From Dyella humicola (GTDB lineage: Bacteria; Pseudomonadota; Gammaproteobacteria; Xanthomonadales; Rhodanobacteraceae), in NCBI RefSeq assembly GCF_026283945.1, contig NZ_JAPDPC010000001.1, positions 1,178,001 to 1,242,000 of the forward strand: a DNA stretch of 64,000 nt, given 5' to 3'. The notes beneath the pieces were generated by a model. It did not search any database, had not been told where the DNA came from, and worked only from the letters and a program-made list of their open reading frames with translations. Below, piece after piece: positions 1 to 13,631 of the stretch. Within the stretch, counting starts at the first letter, position 1, and the number at the start of each line of letters is the position of its first letter. A program made the translations under genes and the position numbers.

Positions 1-256
1 GTTACGCAACGGCTCCACGCCGCATGCGTCAATCCGCGCTGGCTATGAGAAGGCGTGGTCCACCATTCTCGACGCCAACGTCACCCATCTTATCGCCGCG
101 CTTGCACTGACCACGATGGGTTCCGGCCCGATCAAGGGCTTCGGCGTGACCTTGCTGATCGGTATCCTGACCTCGATGTTCACCTCGGTCACCGTGACGC
201 ACGCGATCACTGCGCTCATCCACGGCCACCGCAAGCTCAAGACGCTGTCGGTCTGA
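1..256 (+). CDS. secD: Protein translocase subunit SecD, C-terminal end (5' truncated by window)
   Basis: Only the last 84 codons are present, read from base 2 to a TGA at 254-256. The segment carries the typical SecD tail: a cytoplasmic loop, two hydrophobic helices with a GTGPIKGF-like turn (seen here as GSGPIKGF), and a basic end. SecD forms the inner-membrane SecDF complex, which uses proton motive force to help proteins complete Sec-dependent export on the periplasmic side. The gene is followed 16 bases later by secF in the same orientation, the standard secD-secF arrangement, so co-transcription is expected. The N-terminal part, including the large periplasmic domain, lies outside the window. 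Confidence 0.95.
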   Translation, partial: LRNGSTPHASIRAGYEKAWSTILDANVTHLIAALALTTMGSGPIKGFGVTLLIGILTSMFTSVTVTHAITALIHGHRKLKTLSV

Positions 257-272
257 AGAGGAACAGGCACAC

Positions 273-1229
273 ATGGAAATCTTCAACCACAACAGCAATA
301 TCAACTTCCTCGGCATGCGGAAGTTCAGCATCGGCATCGCCATCCTGCTGATGATCGCCTCCATCGGACTCATCGTGGGGAAGGGGCTCAACTACGGCCT
401 CGACTTCACCGGTGGTGTCGCGCTGGTAGTCGATTACCAGCAGCCGGTCACCACGGCCGAGGTGCAGGCGGCGCTCGACAAGGGCGGTATCGAGCATTCG
501 CTGGTCGCCAGTCTTGGCGGTACGCGTGAAGTCTCGGTGCGCTTCCAGCCGACCGCCGCAATGATGGATGAAGCCGGCAAGGTCAACCTGGACAAGGTGG
601 CCAGCGTGGCTACCGCTGCGCTTACGGCAGCTCGTCCGGATGCCACGGTGAAGAGCCGTGACTACGTAGGTTCGCAAGTAGGTGAGGAACTGCGTGGCGA
701 CGGCATCATCGCCGCTCTCGTAGTCATGCTCGGTATCGGTGTTTACCTGGGCATTCGCTTCGAGTGGCGCTTCGCCGTGGCCGCCATCCTCACCGAGTTC
801 CACGACGCCTTGATCACTGTAGGTATCTTCGCCCTGGTGCAGCGCGAATTCGACCTGACCGTGCTTGCCTCGGTGCTGGCGGTGATCGGTTACTCGATCA
901 ACGACAAGGTGGTGGTGTTCGACCGCGTGCGCGAACTGTTCCGTTCCTCGCGCAAGGCCGAGCCGGAAGAGATCCTCAACCGCTCGATCAACAGCACGCT
1001 GTCGCGAACCATCATCACCTCACTGTTCACCGGTATCACCATGGCCGCGCTGTATTTCATCGGTGGTCCGGTGGTGCACAACTTCGCCATCACCATGCTG
1101 ATCGGCATCCTGGTCGGCACGCTGTCCTCGATCTTCGTCGCCAGCCCGATCCTGCTATGGCTCGGCGTCTCCAAACAGGACCTGATGCCCAGGACCAAGG
1201 AAAACCCGGAACTCGCGCGTCGCCCATAA
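273..1229 (+). CDS. secF: Protein translocase subunit SecF
   Basis: 318 aa, normal length for SecF. It acts with SecD in the inner membrane, driving late steps of Sec translocation. Visible features are the N-terminal cytoplasmic segment, a first transmembrane helix near residues 18-38, the family motif GLDFTGG near residue 42, a periplasmic region to about residue 140, and five further hydrophobic helices including the SINDKVVVFDRVRE segment diagnostic of SecF. The ATG start fits the family. A strong terminator follows the stop codon and closes the operon. Confidence 0.97.
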   Translation: MEIFNHNSNINFLGMRKFSIGIAILLMIASIGLIVGKGLNYGLDFTGGVALVVDYQQPVTTAEVQAALDKGGIEHSLVASLGGTREVSVRFQPTAAMMDEAGKVNLDKVASVATAALTAARPDATVKSRDYVGSQVGEELRGDGIIAALVVMLGIGVYLGIRFEWRFAVAAILTEFHDALITVGIFALVQREFDLTVLASVLAVIGYSINDKVVVFDRVRELFRSSRKAEPEEILNRSINSTLSRTIITSLFTGITMAALYFIGGPVVHNFAITMLIGILVGTLSSIFVASPILLWLGVSKQDLMPRTKENPELARRP

Positions 1230-1246
1230 GCGCCACGCGACTCTGT

Positions 1247-1282
1247 AAAAAAAACGGCCCGGGTTTCCCGGGCCGTTTTTTT
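1247..1282 (+). terminator. Rho-independent terminator after secF
   Basis: A 9-bp GC stem (1255-1263 pairing with 1267-1275, loop TTT) is flanked by a run of A on the left and a run of T on the right. It lies 17 bases after the secF stop. The symmetric A and T tracts could let it also terminate minus-strand transcripts from the radical SAM gene, which ends at 1379. Confidence 0.9.
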
Positions 1283-1378
1283 GTCTCGCCAACCTGATTG
1301 TACTTACCTGTCTATTAGTCAAATCAGGTGTCGCCGGATCTCTCTACTTTTTGGATCACCGCATTCCTTGAGGGCAGG

Positions 1379-2563
1379 TCAAGGATGATCCGGCTTTAAT
1401 TCGCCTTTCGACGGTGCACGGAACGCGGCGCGTCGCTTCGTGAGGGCGTTGGCACTCATGCTTGGCAACTCCTCACTCGAAAGCGCCCATAGCGAAGTCG
1501 CGACGCCGCGCTGGAACAGCGAACTGACGGCTGAGCGGAAGTCGCCCCGGCCCAGGGCCTGGGCCGAGTCGGCCAGGGCCATGGCGCCGTGCATCAGCAC
1601 GCTCGCATGCCGGTAGCAGGACATCATGCAGGCGTTGCAGGGCTCGCGTTGATCGGGAAAGCGATCGAGGTCGAAGACTGAACCCATGGGCTCTGACCAG
1701 GCCTCGCAGCGCCAGATATCGAGGTTCCAGTCGAGATAGAAATACTTGCTGCCACCGACGCAGGGAATCAGTTGCTGTTCGCCGCGCACGAAGCGGGCGA
1801 CCTCGGCCAGCGCGGCTTTTGGATCCATTACGCGAAAGCGCTTTTTCATGCGCGCGATTTTGTTCAACGCGTCGAGAATTTCTTCAGCGCTCAGGTCGAC
1901 CAGCGTCGACGTTTCATCGTAGACGAGCGACGAGGAGCCGAACGCCTCGCGCCTTGGGTAAGAGAACGAGACGGAATCGAAGCCAAGCCGCGTGAGTGTC
2001 TCCGGCAGCAAGTCGTAATTGACCAGGCGGCTTACGGTGACCGAGGCGCAGACCGGGATGCCGAAGCTGCGCGCCCGCGCAATGCCGTCTGCAATACGCG
2101 CCTCCAGACCCTGCAGGCCGCGATTGTGCTCATGCTCGCCCATGTTGGCGCTATCGATCGAAACGAGCAGGCGCTTCAGGCCCGCAGCCGCCAACTGGTC
2201 AATGTGCCGGGAAAGGAACCAGCCGTTGGTGATCAGGCCGCATTGCATGCCGGCCTTGGTGGCCGAGGCGACGAGTGATTCGATCTGTGGATGAACCAGG
2301 GGCTCGCCGCCCTGAAACGTCATGTAGCGAATGCGACGTTTGCGCAAGATCGGTAATGCCCGCTCAAATTCGTCCGGCGCAAGATAACGTCGCGGCCCTG
2401 CCAGCTTCTTGTCGCGCGAGAAGCCACAGAAGTCGCAGGCTGCGTTGCATACGTTGGTGACCGAAACGTCGCAGACCGCCGGCAAGGCATTCGGTGAAGG
2501 GGGGGCGCTACCGTCGGCGTGCCGCTGATCATGCCCTGCCGTGTCCCGCACTTTTGTATCCAT
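1379..2563 (-). CDS. Radical SAM protein with extra C-terminal cysteines
   Basis: 394 aa from the ATG at 2563, chosen because a GGGGG tract lies just upstream; longer in-frame starts have no ribosome-binding site. The CNAACDFC sequence is the CxxxCxxC motif that binds the radical SAM 4Fe-4S cluster, and FQGGEP is the SAM-contacting GGE motif. A late Cys cluster (CNACMMSC with a nearby WRCEAW) may bind a second cluster, as in SPASM-like or HpnH-like tails. The reaction cannot be named from sequence. The next gene upstream on this strand encodes a di-iron fatty acid hydroxylase family protein, 420 bases away, so lipid tailoring is a possible role. That is inference only. Confidence 0.8.
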   Translation of the reverse strand: MDTKVRDTAGHDQRHADGSAPPSPNALPAVCDVSVTNVCNAACDFCGFSRDKKLAGPRRYLAPDEFERALPILRKRRIRYMTFQGGEPLVHPQIESLVASATKAGMQCGLITNGWFLSRHIDQLAAAGLKRLLVSIDSANMGEHEHNRGLQGLEARIADGIARARSFGIPVCASVTVSRLVNYDLLPETLTRLGFDSVSFSYPRREAFGSSSLVYDETSTLVDLSAEEILDALNKIARMKKRFRVMDPKAALAEVARFVRGEQQLIPCVGGSKYFYLDWNLDIWRCEAWSEPMGSVFDLDRFPDQREPCNACMMSCYRHASVLMHGAMALADSAQALGRGDFRSAVSSLFQRGVATSLWALSSEELPSMSANALTKRRAAFRAPSKGELKPDHP

Positions 2564-2983
2564 AGAACCCCCGTTGGTCTGGCCACGCGCTCTGCCCGAA
2601 CAAGGGGGCACATACGCCTCACGGTGATACTGGTTTGCGTCTGTGCCGCTGGCAGCTGTTCGGCTGGAGGCGATGGGCAGCCAGCGGCAAGGGGCATGCT
2701 AGGTCCATTCCTACATTCGAAATGTGAAGGTCTGGTGTAGGTCGCCGATGGGCCGCACCGAACGACGTTCAAGCCCCGTGGCCCGCCCATTAGGGTCATT
2801 GAGATGCGTTCGGGACAGCCATGACGACGCGGGGCGCATGCGCCAACGGCCTTGCGCCGCCAGCCTCAACCACCCGGGTCATGTTTACCGAGCGGGTTCG
2901 ACGCCGCGAAAAGGCACGCCGCCCATGTCCCTGCCAAGGTGATCTTTCCCAGGGCGAGAACAGGGGCTGCCGGTGATCCGGGG
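2564..2983. other. Intergenic stretch without a supported gene
   Basis: 420 bases between the radical SAM gene and the hydroxylase gene. Open frames here lack family similarity and ribosome-binding sites. A 9-bp inverted repeat, GCCGCTGGC at 2645-2653 and GCCAGCGGC at 2680-2688, could form a hairpin in the leader of the radical SAM transcript. I see no promoter I can defend. Confidence 0.5.
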
Positions 2984-4099
2984 TCAGGCCGTTTCGGTGC
3001 TTTCGCGAACCGCCGAGCTGGTGCTTTCCGCTTCGTGTGAAGCATGGGCCGGCTGCAACACGTGATGCCCCAGTGCATGCAGGTCGAGTTGGTCGACCGG
3101 GATCGGCCGGTAGTCGGGGCCGAAGGCCACTTCGCCCAGTTTCCAGCCGGCCGGCCGACGCACGGCGCCCCAGAAGCGCTTGATGCCGTTCCAGTGCAAC
3201 CCGATCAGATTGTGGTTGTTGTCGTCGTCGACCATCGGGTCGCCCACGCCGGTGGGACGGGGCGGTTCGCCGTACAGCGCGGTGCCGAACAGCACGTCCC
3301 AGATCGAGAACACCTGGCCGAAGTTGCAGTTGTGCAGCTTCGGTCGGGTCGGATCGACCAGCATGTGGTGCAGGCGGTGGAACTTGGGCGCCACGAACAC
3401 GCGATCGAATACCGGGCCGAAGCCGAGACGCACGTTCGTGTGCGAGAGGTTTTGCACCAGTTCGCCCACCAGCACCAGCCAGGCAAATTGCTCCGGCTCC
3501 ACGCCGATCACGATGCCGACCACGGCGAGAATCATCGACTGCAGGAAGCCGTCGATCGGGCTGCCGCGGTCGTTGGTCCAGCAGCTCATCTGGCGCGTGC
3601 TGTGATGCAGGCTGTGCAAGGCCCACCACCACGGCAGCGCGTGTTGCATGCGATGCATCCAGTAGTAGACGAAGTCGTAGACGAGGTAGTAACAGAAGAA
3701 CAGCAGCAGCGGATGCGCCTTGAGCACGGGTACCCAATGGGTGAGCGCCAGCGGCGAGGCGCTGGGGTCGCTGGGACCGGTGTCGGGGCCGCCGAAGAAA
3801 TTGGCGATCGGCGAGAGCACCAGGTAGCTGAAGACGGGGAAGATGCCGATCAGCATCATCAACGTGTACTGGAAATCCGCCCGGGTGAGCTTGCGGTCGG
3901 TCCATTTTTCCGCCGGCATCAGGCTTTCGAGCGGGCGGAAGATGAAGCCGATGATGCAAAGCTGGAGCGTGGCGACCAGCAGCGCGCCCGAGATGTCGTT
4001 CGCATTGCCGGCGAGGTCTTGCAGATGCAGGAACTGCAGTACGGGGAGCACGCCATGCTCGGCAAACCAGCTGACCCAGTGGGACCACAGTTCGGACAT
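2984..4099 (-). CDS. Fatty acid hydroxylase / sterol desaturase family membrane protein
   Basis: 371 aa from the ATG at 4099; a GTG at 4111 is a possible alternative. The protein has several hydrophobic helices and the histidine clusters of the membrane di-iron hydroxylase superfamily: HRMQH, HSLHH, a later HTN, and FHRLHH. These ligate the two irons that activate oxygen to hydroxylate or desaturate lipid substrates at the inner membrane. Length and spacing fit bacterial members, whose substrates are mostly unknown. The tail after about residue 340 is polar and likely disordered. It lies upstream of the radical SAM gene on the same strand, so the two could be expressed together, though the 420-base gap leaves this open. 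Confidence 0.85.
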   Translation of the reverse strand: MSELWSHWVSWFAEHGVLPVLQFLHLQDLAGNANDISGALLVATLQLCIIGFIFRPLESLMPAEKWTDRKLTRADFQYTLMMLIGIFPVFSYLVLSPIANFFGGPDTGPSDPSASPLALTHWVPVLKAHPLLLFFCYYLVYDFVYYWMHRMQHALPWWWALHSLHHSTRQMSCWTNDRGSPIDGFLQSMILAVVGIVIGVEPEQFAWLVLVGELVQNLSHTNVRLGFGPVFDRVFVAPKFHRLHHMLVDPTRPKLHNCNFGQVFSIWDVLFGTALYGEPPRPTGVGDPMVDDDNNHNLIGLHWNGIKRFWGAVRRPAGWKLGEVAFGPDYRPIPVDQLDLHALGHHVLQPAHASHEAESTSSAVRESTETA

Positions 4100-4272
4100 C
4101 TTTGAATACACCTTGCTTGGGGCGGGCAGGCTCGGCAGGCTGGAGTCTTTGGCGCGACCGACTGGGGCTGTCCGTGGCGCCGCTCCGGCGCTCTACTGAA
4201 CCGGGTGGTTTAGGATACCGGCGGCGACCGCAGGCATCCAGTCGACAGGATTTTGCGTCGCCGACCTTTCGC

Positions 4273-4986
4273 TCAGCTGGCGGAGCGCAGGCGGGCGTCC
4301 AACTCGTTCAGCCGCTGCGGCGTACCGACGTCGGTCCAGGCGCCGCGATGGTGGCTGCCGCTCAGTTTTTCCTGGGCCATGGCGCGCAGCAGCAGCGGTT
4401 TCAGTTTGAACGCGGGTGGCTGCGCGTCTAGATCGGCGGTGTGACCGATCACCTCGCGCCAATCGTCGAGTAATTCGCGCCGGAAAACGCCCAAGCCGCT
4501 ATAGGTCAGGCGCGGCGGCGCGTCGTCATCGTGCAGCAGGCCTTCATCGTCCAGCCGGAAATCACCGTGCGGATGTTGCGCCGGGTTATCCACCATCAGC
4601 AGGTGCGCGAGACCGCGGGGTTCGGAGGGCAGCGCAGCGAAATCGGCATCGGTCCAGACATCGCCATTGATCACGATGAACGGCTCCGGGCCGAGCAGGC
4701 CGAGAGCGTTAAGCATGCCGCCACCGGTTTCCAGCGGCGTTGGCCCTTCATAGGCGTATCGGATGCGGAGGCCCCAGCGCGAGCCATCGCCCAGCGTGTC
4801 GGGGAACTGTTCGGCCAGGTGCGAGGTGTTGATCACTACGTAATGCACGTCGATGGCGGCGAGCTTTTCCAGATGCCACACGATCAGTGGTTTGCCGCCG
4901 ACCGGCAGCAAGGGCTTGGGAGTGTGGTCAGTGAGCGGGCGCATGCGCTCGCCCAGGCCGGCCGCAAAGATCAGTGCGTGCCTCAT
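4273..4986 (-). CDS. murU: N-acetylmuramate alpha-1-phosphate uridylyltransferase MurU
   Basis: 237 aa. The N-terminus has the nucleotidyltransferase signature AAGLGERMRPLT followed by PKPLLPVGGKP, and later NGDVW for metal binding. MurU converts MurNAc-1-phosphate to UDP-MurNAc in the cell-wall recycling route that bypasses de novo synthesis. The start at 4986 overlaps the amgK stop by four bases (ATGA), indicating translational coupling. Adjacency to amgK distinguishes it from glucose- or mannose-1-phosphate nucleotidyltransferases of similar sequence. Confidence 0.9.
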   Translation of the reverse strand: MRHALIFAAGLGERMRPLTDHTPKPLLPVGGKPLIVWHLEKLAAIDVHYVVINTSHLAEQFPDTLGDGSRWGLRIRYAYEGPTPLETGGGMLNALGLLGPEPFIVINGDVWTDADFAALPSEPRGLAHLLMVDNPAQHPHGDFRLDDEGLLHDDDAPPRLTYSGLGVFRRELLDDWREVIGHTADLDAQPPAFKLKPLLLRAMAQEKLSGSHHRGAWTDVGTPQRLNELDARLRSAS

Positions 4987-5996
4987 GCGGCGGCTACCTG
5001 GGTGAGATCGCGTCCTTGCGCATGGCGCTCGAGCAGGGCGACGAAGTCCGCCAATTCCGGATAGCTGCGCGCCACCGATACCACGTAGTGATAAACCCGT
5101 GGCACGTCGGCCAGATAGCCCGGCTTGCCGTCGCGATACCACAGCCGATAGAACTGCCCGAGGACCCGGATATGGCGGTGCAGACCGGTGAGATCGAACC
5201 AGCGCAGGAAGTGCGCGCAGTCGATGTCCTTGCCGATCAACCCCGCATCCACGAGTCGTCGCCGATAGGACTCCACCCAGCCCTCGATGCGTTCGCGCGG
5301 CCAGGTGATATAGGCGTCGCGCAGCAGGGAGGCGAGGTCGTAGGTGATGGGGCCGGCCAGGGCGCCCTGGAAGTCGATGATGCCGGGATTGTTGTCGTGG
5401 ACGATCAGCAGGTTGCGGCTATGGAAGTCGCGGTGCACGAAGCAGCGGGGCTGTTGCAGCGCGTTGCGTATCACCACATCAAAAGCGGCTTCCAGTACGT
5501 CCCATTCGTCGCAATCCGGCGTGTGGCCGAGATGGCGGCCGAGAAACCACTCCGGCATGACTTCCAGTCCGCGCACGAGCAGGGCATGGTCGAACGGTGG
5601 CAGGTCGCTGTAGTCCATGCGCGACTGCATGCGCAGCAGTGCATCCATGGCATCGCCGTAGAGTTGGTCCGCGCTGTCTTCGTTCAATGCCGGCAGGTAC
5701 AGGCGCGTGCCGAGATCCTCGATCAGCAGGAAGCCCTGCTCCAGGTCATGCGCATGCACCGCCGGTACATGCAGGCCGGCGGCAGCGAGACGCGCGTTCA
5801 TGGCCAGCCACGGGCGCGGATCTTCCTGCGCGGGCGGCGAGTCCATCACGATCCAGCTGGAGCCGGCATGGTGCGTGCGCCAATAGCTGCGGAAGCTGGC
5901 GTCGGAGGAGGCGGGTTCGAGGGTGAGCGCGGCGTCGCCGAGCGTGGAGCGGGTCCAGGCCAGGCGGGCGGCGGCGCGATCGGGAGCGGTGGTCAT
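4983..5996 (-). CDS. amgK: N-acetylmuramate/N-acetylglucosamine kinase AmgK
   Basis: 337 aa, usual length for the family (COG3178, aminoglycoside-phosphotransferase fold). The catalytic loop HRDFHSRNLL and the metal-binding IIDFQGALAGP segment are plain. AmgK phosphorylates the anomeric position of MurNAc and GlcNAc released during peptidoglycan turnover; MurU, encoded immediately downstream, then activates MurNAc-1-P. In Pseudomonas this pathway supports growth when MurA is inhibited by fosfomycin (established for the family; not testable here). The two genes form a tight operon. Confidence 0.92.
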   Translation of the reverse strand: MTTAPDRAAARLAWTRSTLGDAALTLEPASSDASFRSYWRTHHAGSSWIVMDSPPAQEDPRPWLAMNARLAAAGLHVPAVHAHDLEQGFLLIEDLGTRLYLPALNEDSADQLYGDAMDALLRMQSRMDYSDLPPFDHALLVRGLEVMPEWFLGRHLGHTPDCDEWDVLEAAFDVVIRNALQQPRCFVHRDFHSRNLLIVHDNNPGIIDFQGALAGPITYDLASLLRDAYITWPRERIEGWVESYRRRLVDAGLIGKDIDCAHFLRWFDLTGLHRHIRVLGQFYRLWYRDGKPGYLADVPRVYHYVVSVARSYPELADFVALLERHAQGRDLTQVAAA

Positions 5997-6048
5997 GGTG
6001 TGCTGCTAGTGACGATGCGCAAAGCTTAACGGCTCGCGGCTTTAGCTT

Positions 6049-6069
6049 CCTCTCCCCGTTGGGGAGAGG
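6049..6069. repeat. Short inverted repeat CCTCTCCCC-GTT-GGGGAGAGG (copy 1)
   Basis: Perfect 9-bp arms at 6049-6057 and 6061-6069 with a 3-base loop, between the amgK start and the amtB stop. The same arms recur at 55296-55316, and a degenerate copy lies near 42139-42162. It may serve as a weak terminator for glnK-amtB, but there is no T tract. Confidence 0.7.
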
Positions 6070-6078
6070 GAGCAGCGA

Positions 6079-8057
<1,979 letters not shown>

Positions 8058-8087
8058 CCCGATTCGAGCAGTCCTGGCCGCTTCCCT

Positions 8088-8518
8088 ATGCTTCGCGTCA
8101 GCCGCCTCACCGATTACGCCACGGTGGTGATGACCTGCATCGCCGCCCATCCTGACGACGTGCTCAGCACGGCGCAGATCGCTGATGAGACGCGCCTGGA
8201 GCTGCCCACCGTGAGCAAGCTGCTGAAGCTGCTTGGCCATGCCGGGCTGGTGGAATCCTTCCGTGGCGTCAACGGCGGCTACCGGCTGGCGCGACCGGCC
8301 GGGGAGATCACCCTGGCGCAGATTGTCGAAGCGCTTGAAGGCCCCATCGGCATGACCGAATGCAGCGTCGCCGTCGGCCAGTGCGACCGCGAATCGCTAT
8401 GCGGCGTGCGTACCAATTGGCAGCACGTGAATAGCGTCGTGGATAACGCCCTGCGCGCCGTCAGCCTGTCCGACATGCTCAAACCACCTAGTCGTCGTAT
8501 CGACGCGAACCTGATCGG

Positions 8519-8522
<4 letters not shown>
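8088..8522 (+). CDS. sufR: SUF system Fe-S regulator, Rrf2 family (SufR/IscR-like)
   Basis: 144 aa. Residues 1-70 form a winged helix-turn-helix ([23 protein letters not shown]), followed by a dimerisation helix. Cys92, Cys99 and Cys105 (ECSVAVGQC, then SLC) match the three cluster-binding cysteines of IscR-type Rrf2 proteins. It probably holds a 2Fe-2S cluster and represses the suf operon when the cluster is loaded. The start at 8088 begins [11 protein letters not shown], as in xanthomonad-type SUF regulators. The stop overlaps the next start by four bases. The name sufR is by function; it is not the cyanobacterial SufR family. Confidence 0.88.
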
Positions 8523-10045
<1,523 letters not shown>

Positions 10046-10156
10046 TCCGCTCCACCCGGCATCCGCAGCCCTGTGGCGCGGTGTCACCCTCTGTATCGAA
10101 TCGACTCCAACTATTGATCGTGCCGTGCCTGCGGGCCGCTAACTGAAGAATCTGCC

Positions 10157-10923
<767 letters not shown>

Positions 10924-10927
<4 letters not shown>

Positions 10928-12243
10928 GCGAGCCGCAACGCATGCCTTTCGTCGAGTCGCTGCTGGAAGCGGCGGCGCAGGCGCGCTTGCCCGGCAGTAA
11001 CATCGGCTGGCTGGATGCCGCGCGCCGCGAGAATCTCCAAGCCTTCGCCGCGGCCGGCTTGCCGGATACGCGGATGGAGGCCTGGAAATACACGGCGCTG
11101 CGCGCATTGGGGCAGCGACGCTTTGCACCCGGCGATGCACTTGCAGCCACGCGCGACATCGATCCTGCTGCGCTCGCGCTGCCGGGTATGGACGGGCCCG
11201 CGTTGGTTTTCGTCAATGGCGTATTCCGTGCGGACCTTTCCCGTATCCATGCTCTTCCAGCCGGGCTGAGCCTGCAGCCGCTCTCGCAGGCCTTGCAGGG
11301 TGACGCCGAGCCGCTGCGCTTCGCGCTGTCGCGGCATTACCGCGAAGGCGGTGATGTGTTCGCACGCCTCAATGCGGCCCTCGCTGGCGATGGCGTGGTG
11401 CTGCAAGTCGCTGCTGGCGCGAAGTTCGCGCAACCCGTGCAGCTGGTGTTTGTGGGTGCGCCCGCCGAAGGCGATCTTGCCTGGCATGTCAGGCATGTGA
11501 TCGAACTGGGTGAGGGTGCCGAGCTTTCCGTGGTCGAACATCACATGGCGACGGGTGCCCATCAGCACTTGGGCACGCAGGTGATGGATGTCGTGCTGCG
11601 CAAGGGGGCGCAGTTGCGTCACGTCACACTGCAGAACGCCGCCGAGGGCAGCACCCTGGTGCGCCACAACAGCGTGCAACTGGATACTCAGGCGCAGGCC
11701 ATGCTGTACGTGTTGGAGCTGGGCGGCTCGCTGGTTCGGCATGATCTCCACGCGACGCTGGTGGGCGATCAGTCCCGCCTGCAAACGCGCGGCGTCTTCG
11801 TGCTGCAGGGCCGCCAGCATATCGATACGCAGATGGCCATCCGTCACCAGGCGCTCAATACGGCGTCGGAGTCGGTGTGGCGCGGAGTGGCTGACGGGCG
11901 TGCGCGTGGGGTGTTCCGCGGTGCGATCGTGGTTGCCCGGGGTGCCGACGGCAGTGATGCCAGCCTTAGCAGCAAGAACCTACTGCTTTCCTCTCAGGCC
12001 GAGATCGACACCAAGCCCGAGCTGGAAATCTACGCGGACGAAGTGAAGGCGGCGCATGGCGCAACCGTCGGCCAGCTCGACGAGCGTTCGCTGTTCTACT
12101 TGCGTTCGCGCGGCATTCCGTTGACCGAGGCCCGCTCCATGCTTACGGCAGCGTTCTGCCGGGCGGTATTCGAATCGCTGCCCGAAGAGAGCCTTCGCGA
12201 TCACCTTTACCACCAGCTGATGGCGCACCTGCCGTCTGCTTGA
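10924..12243 (+). CDS. sufD: Fe-S cluster assembly protein SufD
   Basis: 439 aa. It pairs with SufB in the SufBC2D scaffold. Typical features are an N-terminal helical part with RMEAWKYT, a central beta-helix region, and the SufB/D C-terminal motif LFYLRSRGIPLTEARSML. The sequence is much more divergent than SufB, as normal for the family. The start overlaps sufC by four bases, consistent with coupled synthesis. Confidence 0.95.
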
Positions 12244-12305
12244 GTCACACCTACGGCCCGCGATGATCGATGCATCACCGCGCGCGACAAGGCGAAACGA
12301 CCACG

Positions 12306-13553
12306 ATGAACGCACAGTCCAAACATCTCCCTACGGTTTTCGACGTGCAGCGCATTCGTGCGGATTTCCCCTTGCTGTCGCGCACCGTGCACGACAAGCC
12401 GCTGATCTATTTCGATAACGCCAATACCAGCCAGAAGCCGGTGAGCGTGATCGAGGCCGTGAACAATCATTACCGCGAGCACAATGCCAACGTGTCGCGT
12501 GCCGTGCATCTGCTTGGCGAAGAAGCGACCGCCGCCTATGAGGGTGCGCGCGACAAGCTGGCGCGCTTCATCAATGCCACCTCGCGTAACGAGCTGGTGC
12601 TCACCTCCGGCACCACGCAGTCGATGAATCTGGTGGCCTATAGCTATGCGCTGCCGCGACTGAAAGCGGGTGACGCGATCCTCACTACGGTGATGGAGCA
12701 TCACGCCAATATCGTTCCCTGGCAGCTGGTCGCCCAGCGCAGCGGCGCGACGGTGAAGCCGGCGCCGATCGACGAACGCGGCGAGTTGATCGTCGAGAAA
12801 TACTTCGAGATGCTTACGCCGGAAGTGAAGCTGGCTTGCGTCACGCATGTATCTAACGTGTTGGGCACGGTGAATCCGGTGCGCGAGATCGCCAGGGAAT
12901 GTCGCAAACGGGGCATCCCACTGCTGGTCGATGGGTCGCAGGCCGTACCGCACCGCCCGGTGGACGTGCAGGCCTTGGGTTGCGATTTCTACGCTTTCAC
13001 CGGCCACAAAATGCTGTCTCCCACCGGCACCGGCGCTTTGTGGGCGCGCAAGGAATATCTCGAAGCGATGCCGCCGTTCTTTGGTGGTGGCGAAATGATT
13101 CGCGAAGTTCGCTTCGATGGCACCACGTTTGCGGAGCCGCCGCACAAGTTCGAAGCCGGTACGCCGAATATCGCGGGCTTTGTGGGCTTGGGTGCTGCCA
13201 TCGACTATTACGAATCGATCGGCTTCGAGGCCATTCATGCGTGGGAGCAGCAGTTGCTTGCCTACGCTACCGAACGACTGCGCGAGATTCCCGGCCTGCG
13301 CCTGTTCGGCGAGGCGAAGGAAAAGGAGCCTGTCATCTCGTTCCTGATCGAAGGCGCGCAGGCGACCGATCTCGCGACCTTGCTCGACCTTCAGGGCGTC
13401 GCGGTCCGCTCCGGCCATCATTGCGCGCATCCGCTGATGCAGTTCTACAACGTGCCCGCCACGCTGCGCGCATCACTTGCGTTCTACAACACCCGCGAAG
13501 AGATCGACGCGTTCGTTACCGCGCTGCTCAAGGTGCGCAAGCTGTTGATGTAA
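12306..13553 (+). CDS. sufS: Cysteine desulfurase SufS
   Basis: 415 aa, class V aminotransferase fold. The PLP lysine is Lys235 in FTGHKMLSPTGTG, and the catalytic cysteine is Cys373 in VRSGHHCAHPLM, marking the group II (SufS/CsdA) type. It removes sulfur from L-cysteine as a persulfide for the SufBCD scaffold. The start MNAQSKHL at 12306 is preferred over an upstream ATG at 12270, which would add a basic leader. No sufE or sufU acceptor gene and no sufA or sufT gene follows within the window; these must lie elsewhere. Confidence 0.93.
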   Translation: MNAQSKHLPTVFDVQRIRADFPLLSRTVHDKPLIYFDNANTSQKPVSVIEAVNNHYREHNANVSRAVHLLGEEATAAYEGARDKLARFINATSRNELVLTSGTTQSMNLVAYSYALPRLKAGDAILTTVMEHHANIVPWQLVAQRSGATVKPAPIDERGELIVEKYFEMLTPEVKLACVTHVSNVLGTVNPVREIARECRKRGIPLLVDGSQAVPHRPVDVQALGCDFYAFTGHKMLSPTGTGALWARKEYLEAMPPFFGGGEMIREVRFDGTTFAEPPHKFEAGTPNIAGFVGLGAAIDYYESIGFEAIHAWEQQLLAYATERLREIPGLRLFGEAKEKEPVISFLIEGAQATDLATLLDLQGVAVRSGHHCAHPLMQFYNVPATLRASLAFYNTREEIDAFVTALLKVRKLLM

Positions 13554-13578
13554 GGCCTTGTTGCAATGGGGCAGCTGG

Positions 13579-13600
13579 AGCGGCCGGTTGGCCGCTTTCG
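13579..13600 (+). terminator. Possible weak terminator after sufS
   Basis: A 7-bp stem, AGCGGCC (13579-13585) with GGCCGCT (13590-13596), closes a GGTT loop and is followed by only a few T. It is 25 bases after the sufS stop. Confidence 0.4.
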
Positions 13601-13631
13601 ACCAACGTGTTGCCTGGCAACAAAATATCGC

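Noticed and set aside
2880-2900. GGTTCGACGCC resembling a tRNA T-loop
   Set aside because: No acceptor stem, anticodon arm or D arm can be built around it.
2796-4088. 430-codon open frame on the minus strand over the hydroxylase gene
   Set aside because: It is an Arg/Pro/Ala-rich shadow of the hydroxylase gene in another frame; the hydroxylase frame has the histidine motifs and membrane helices.
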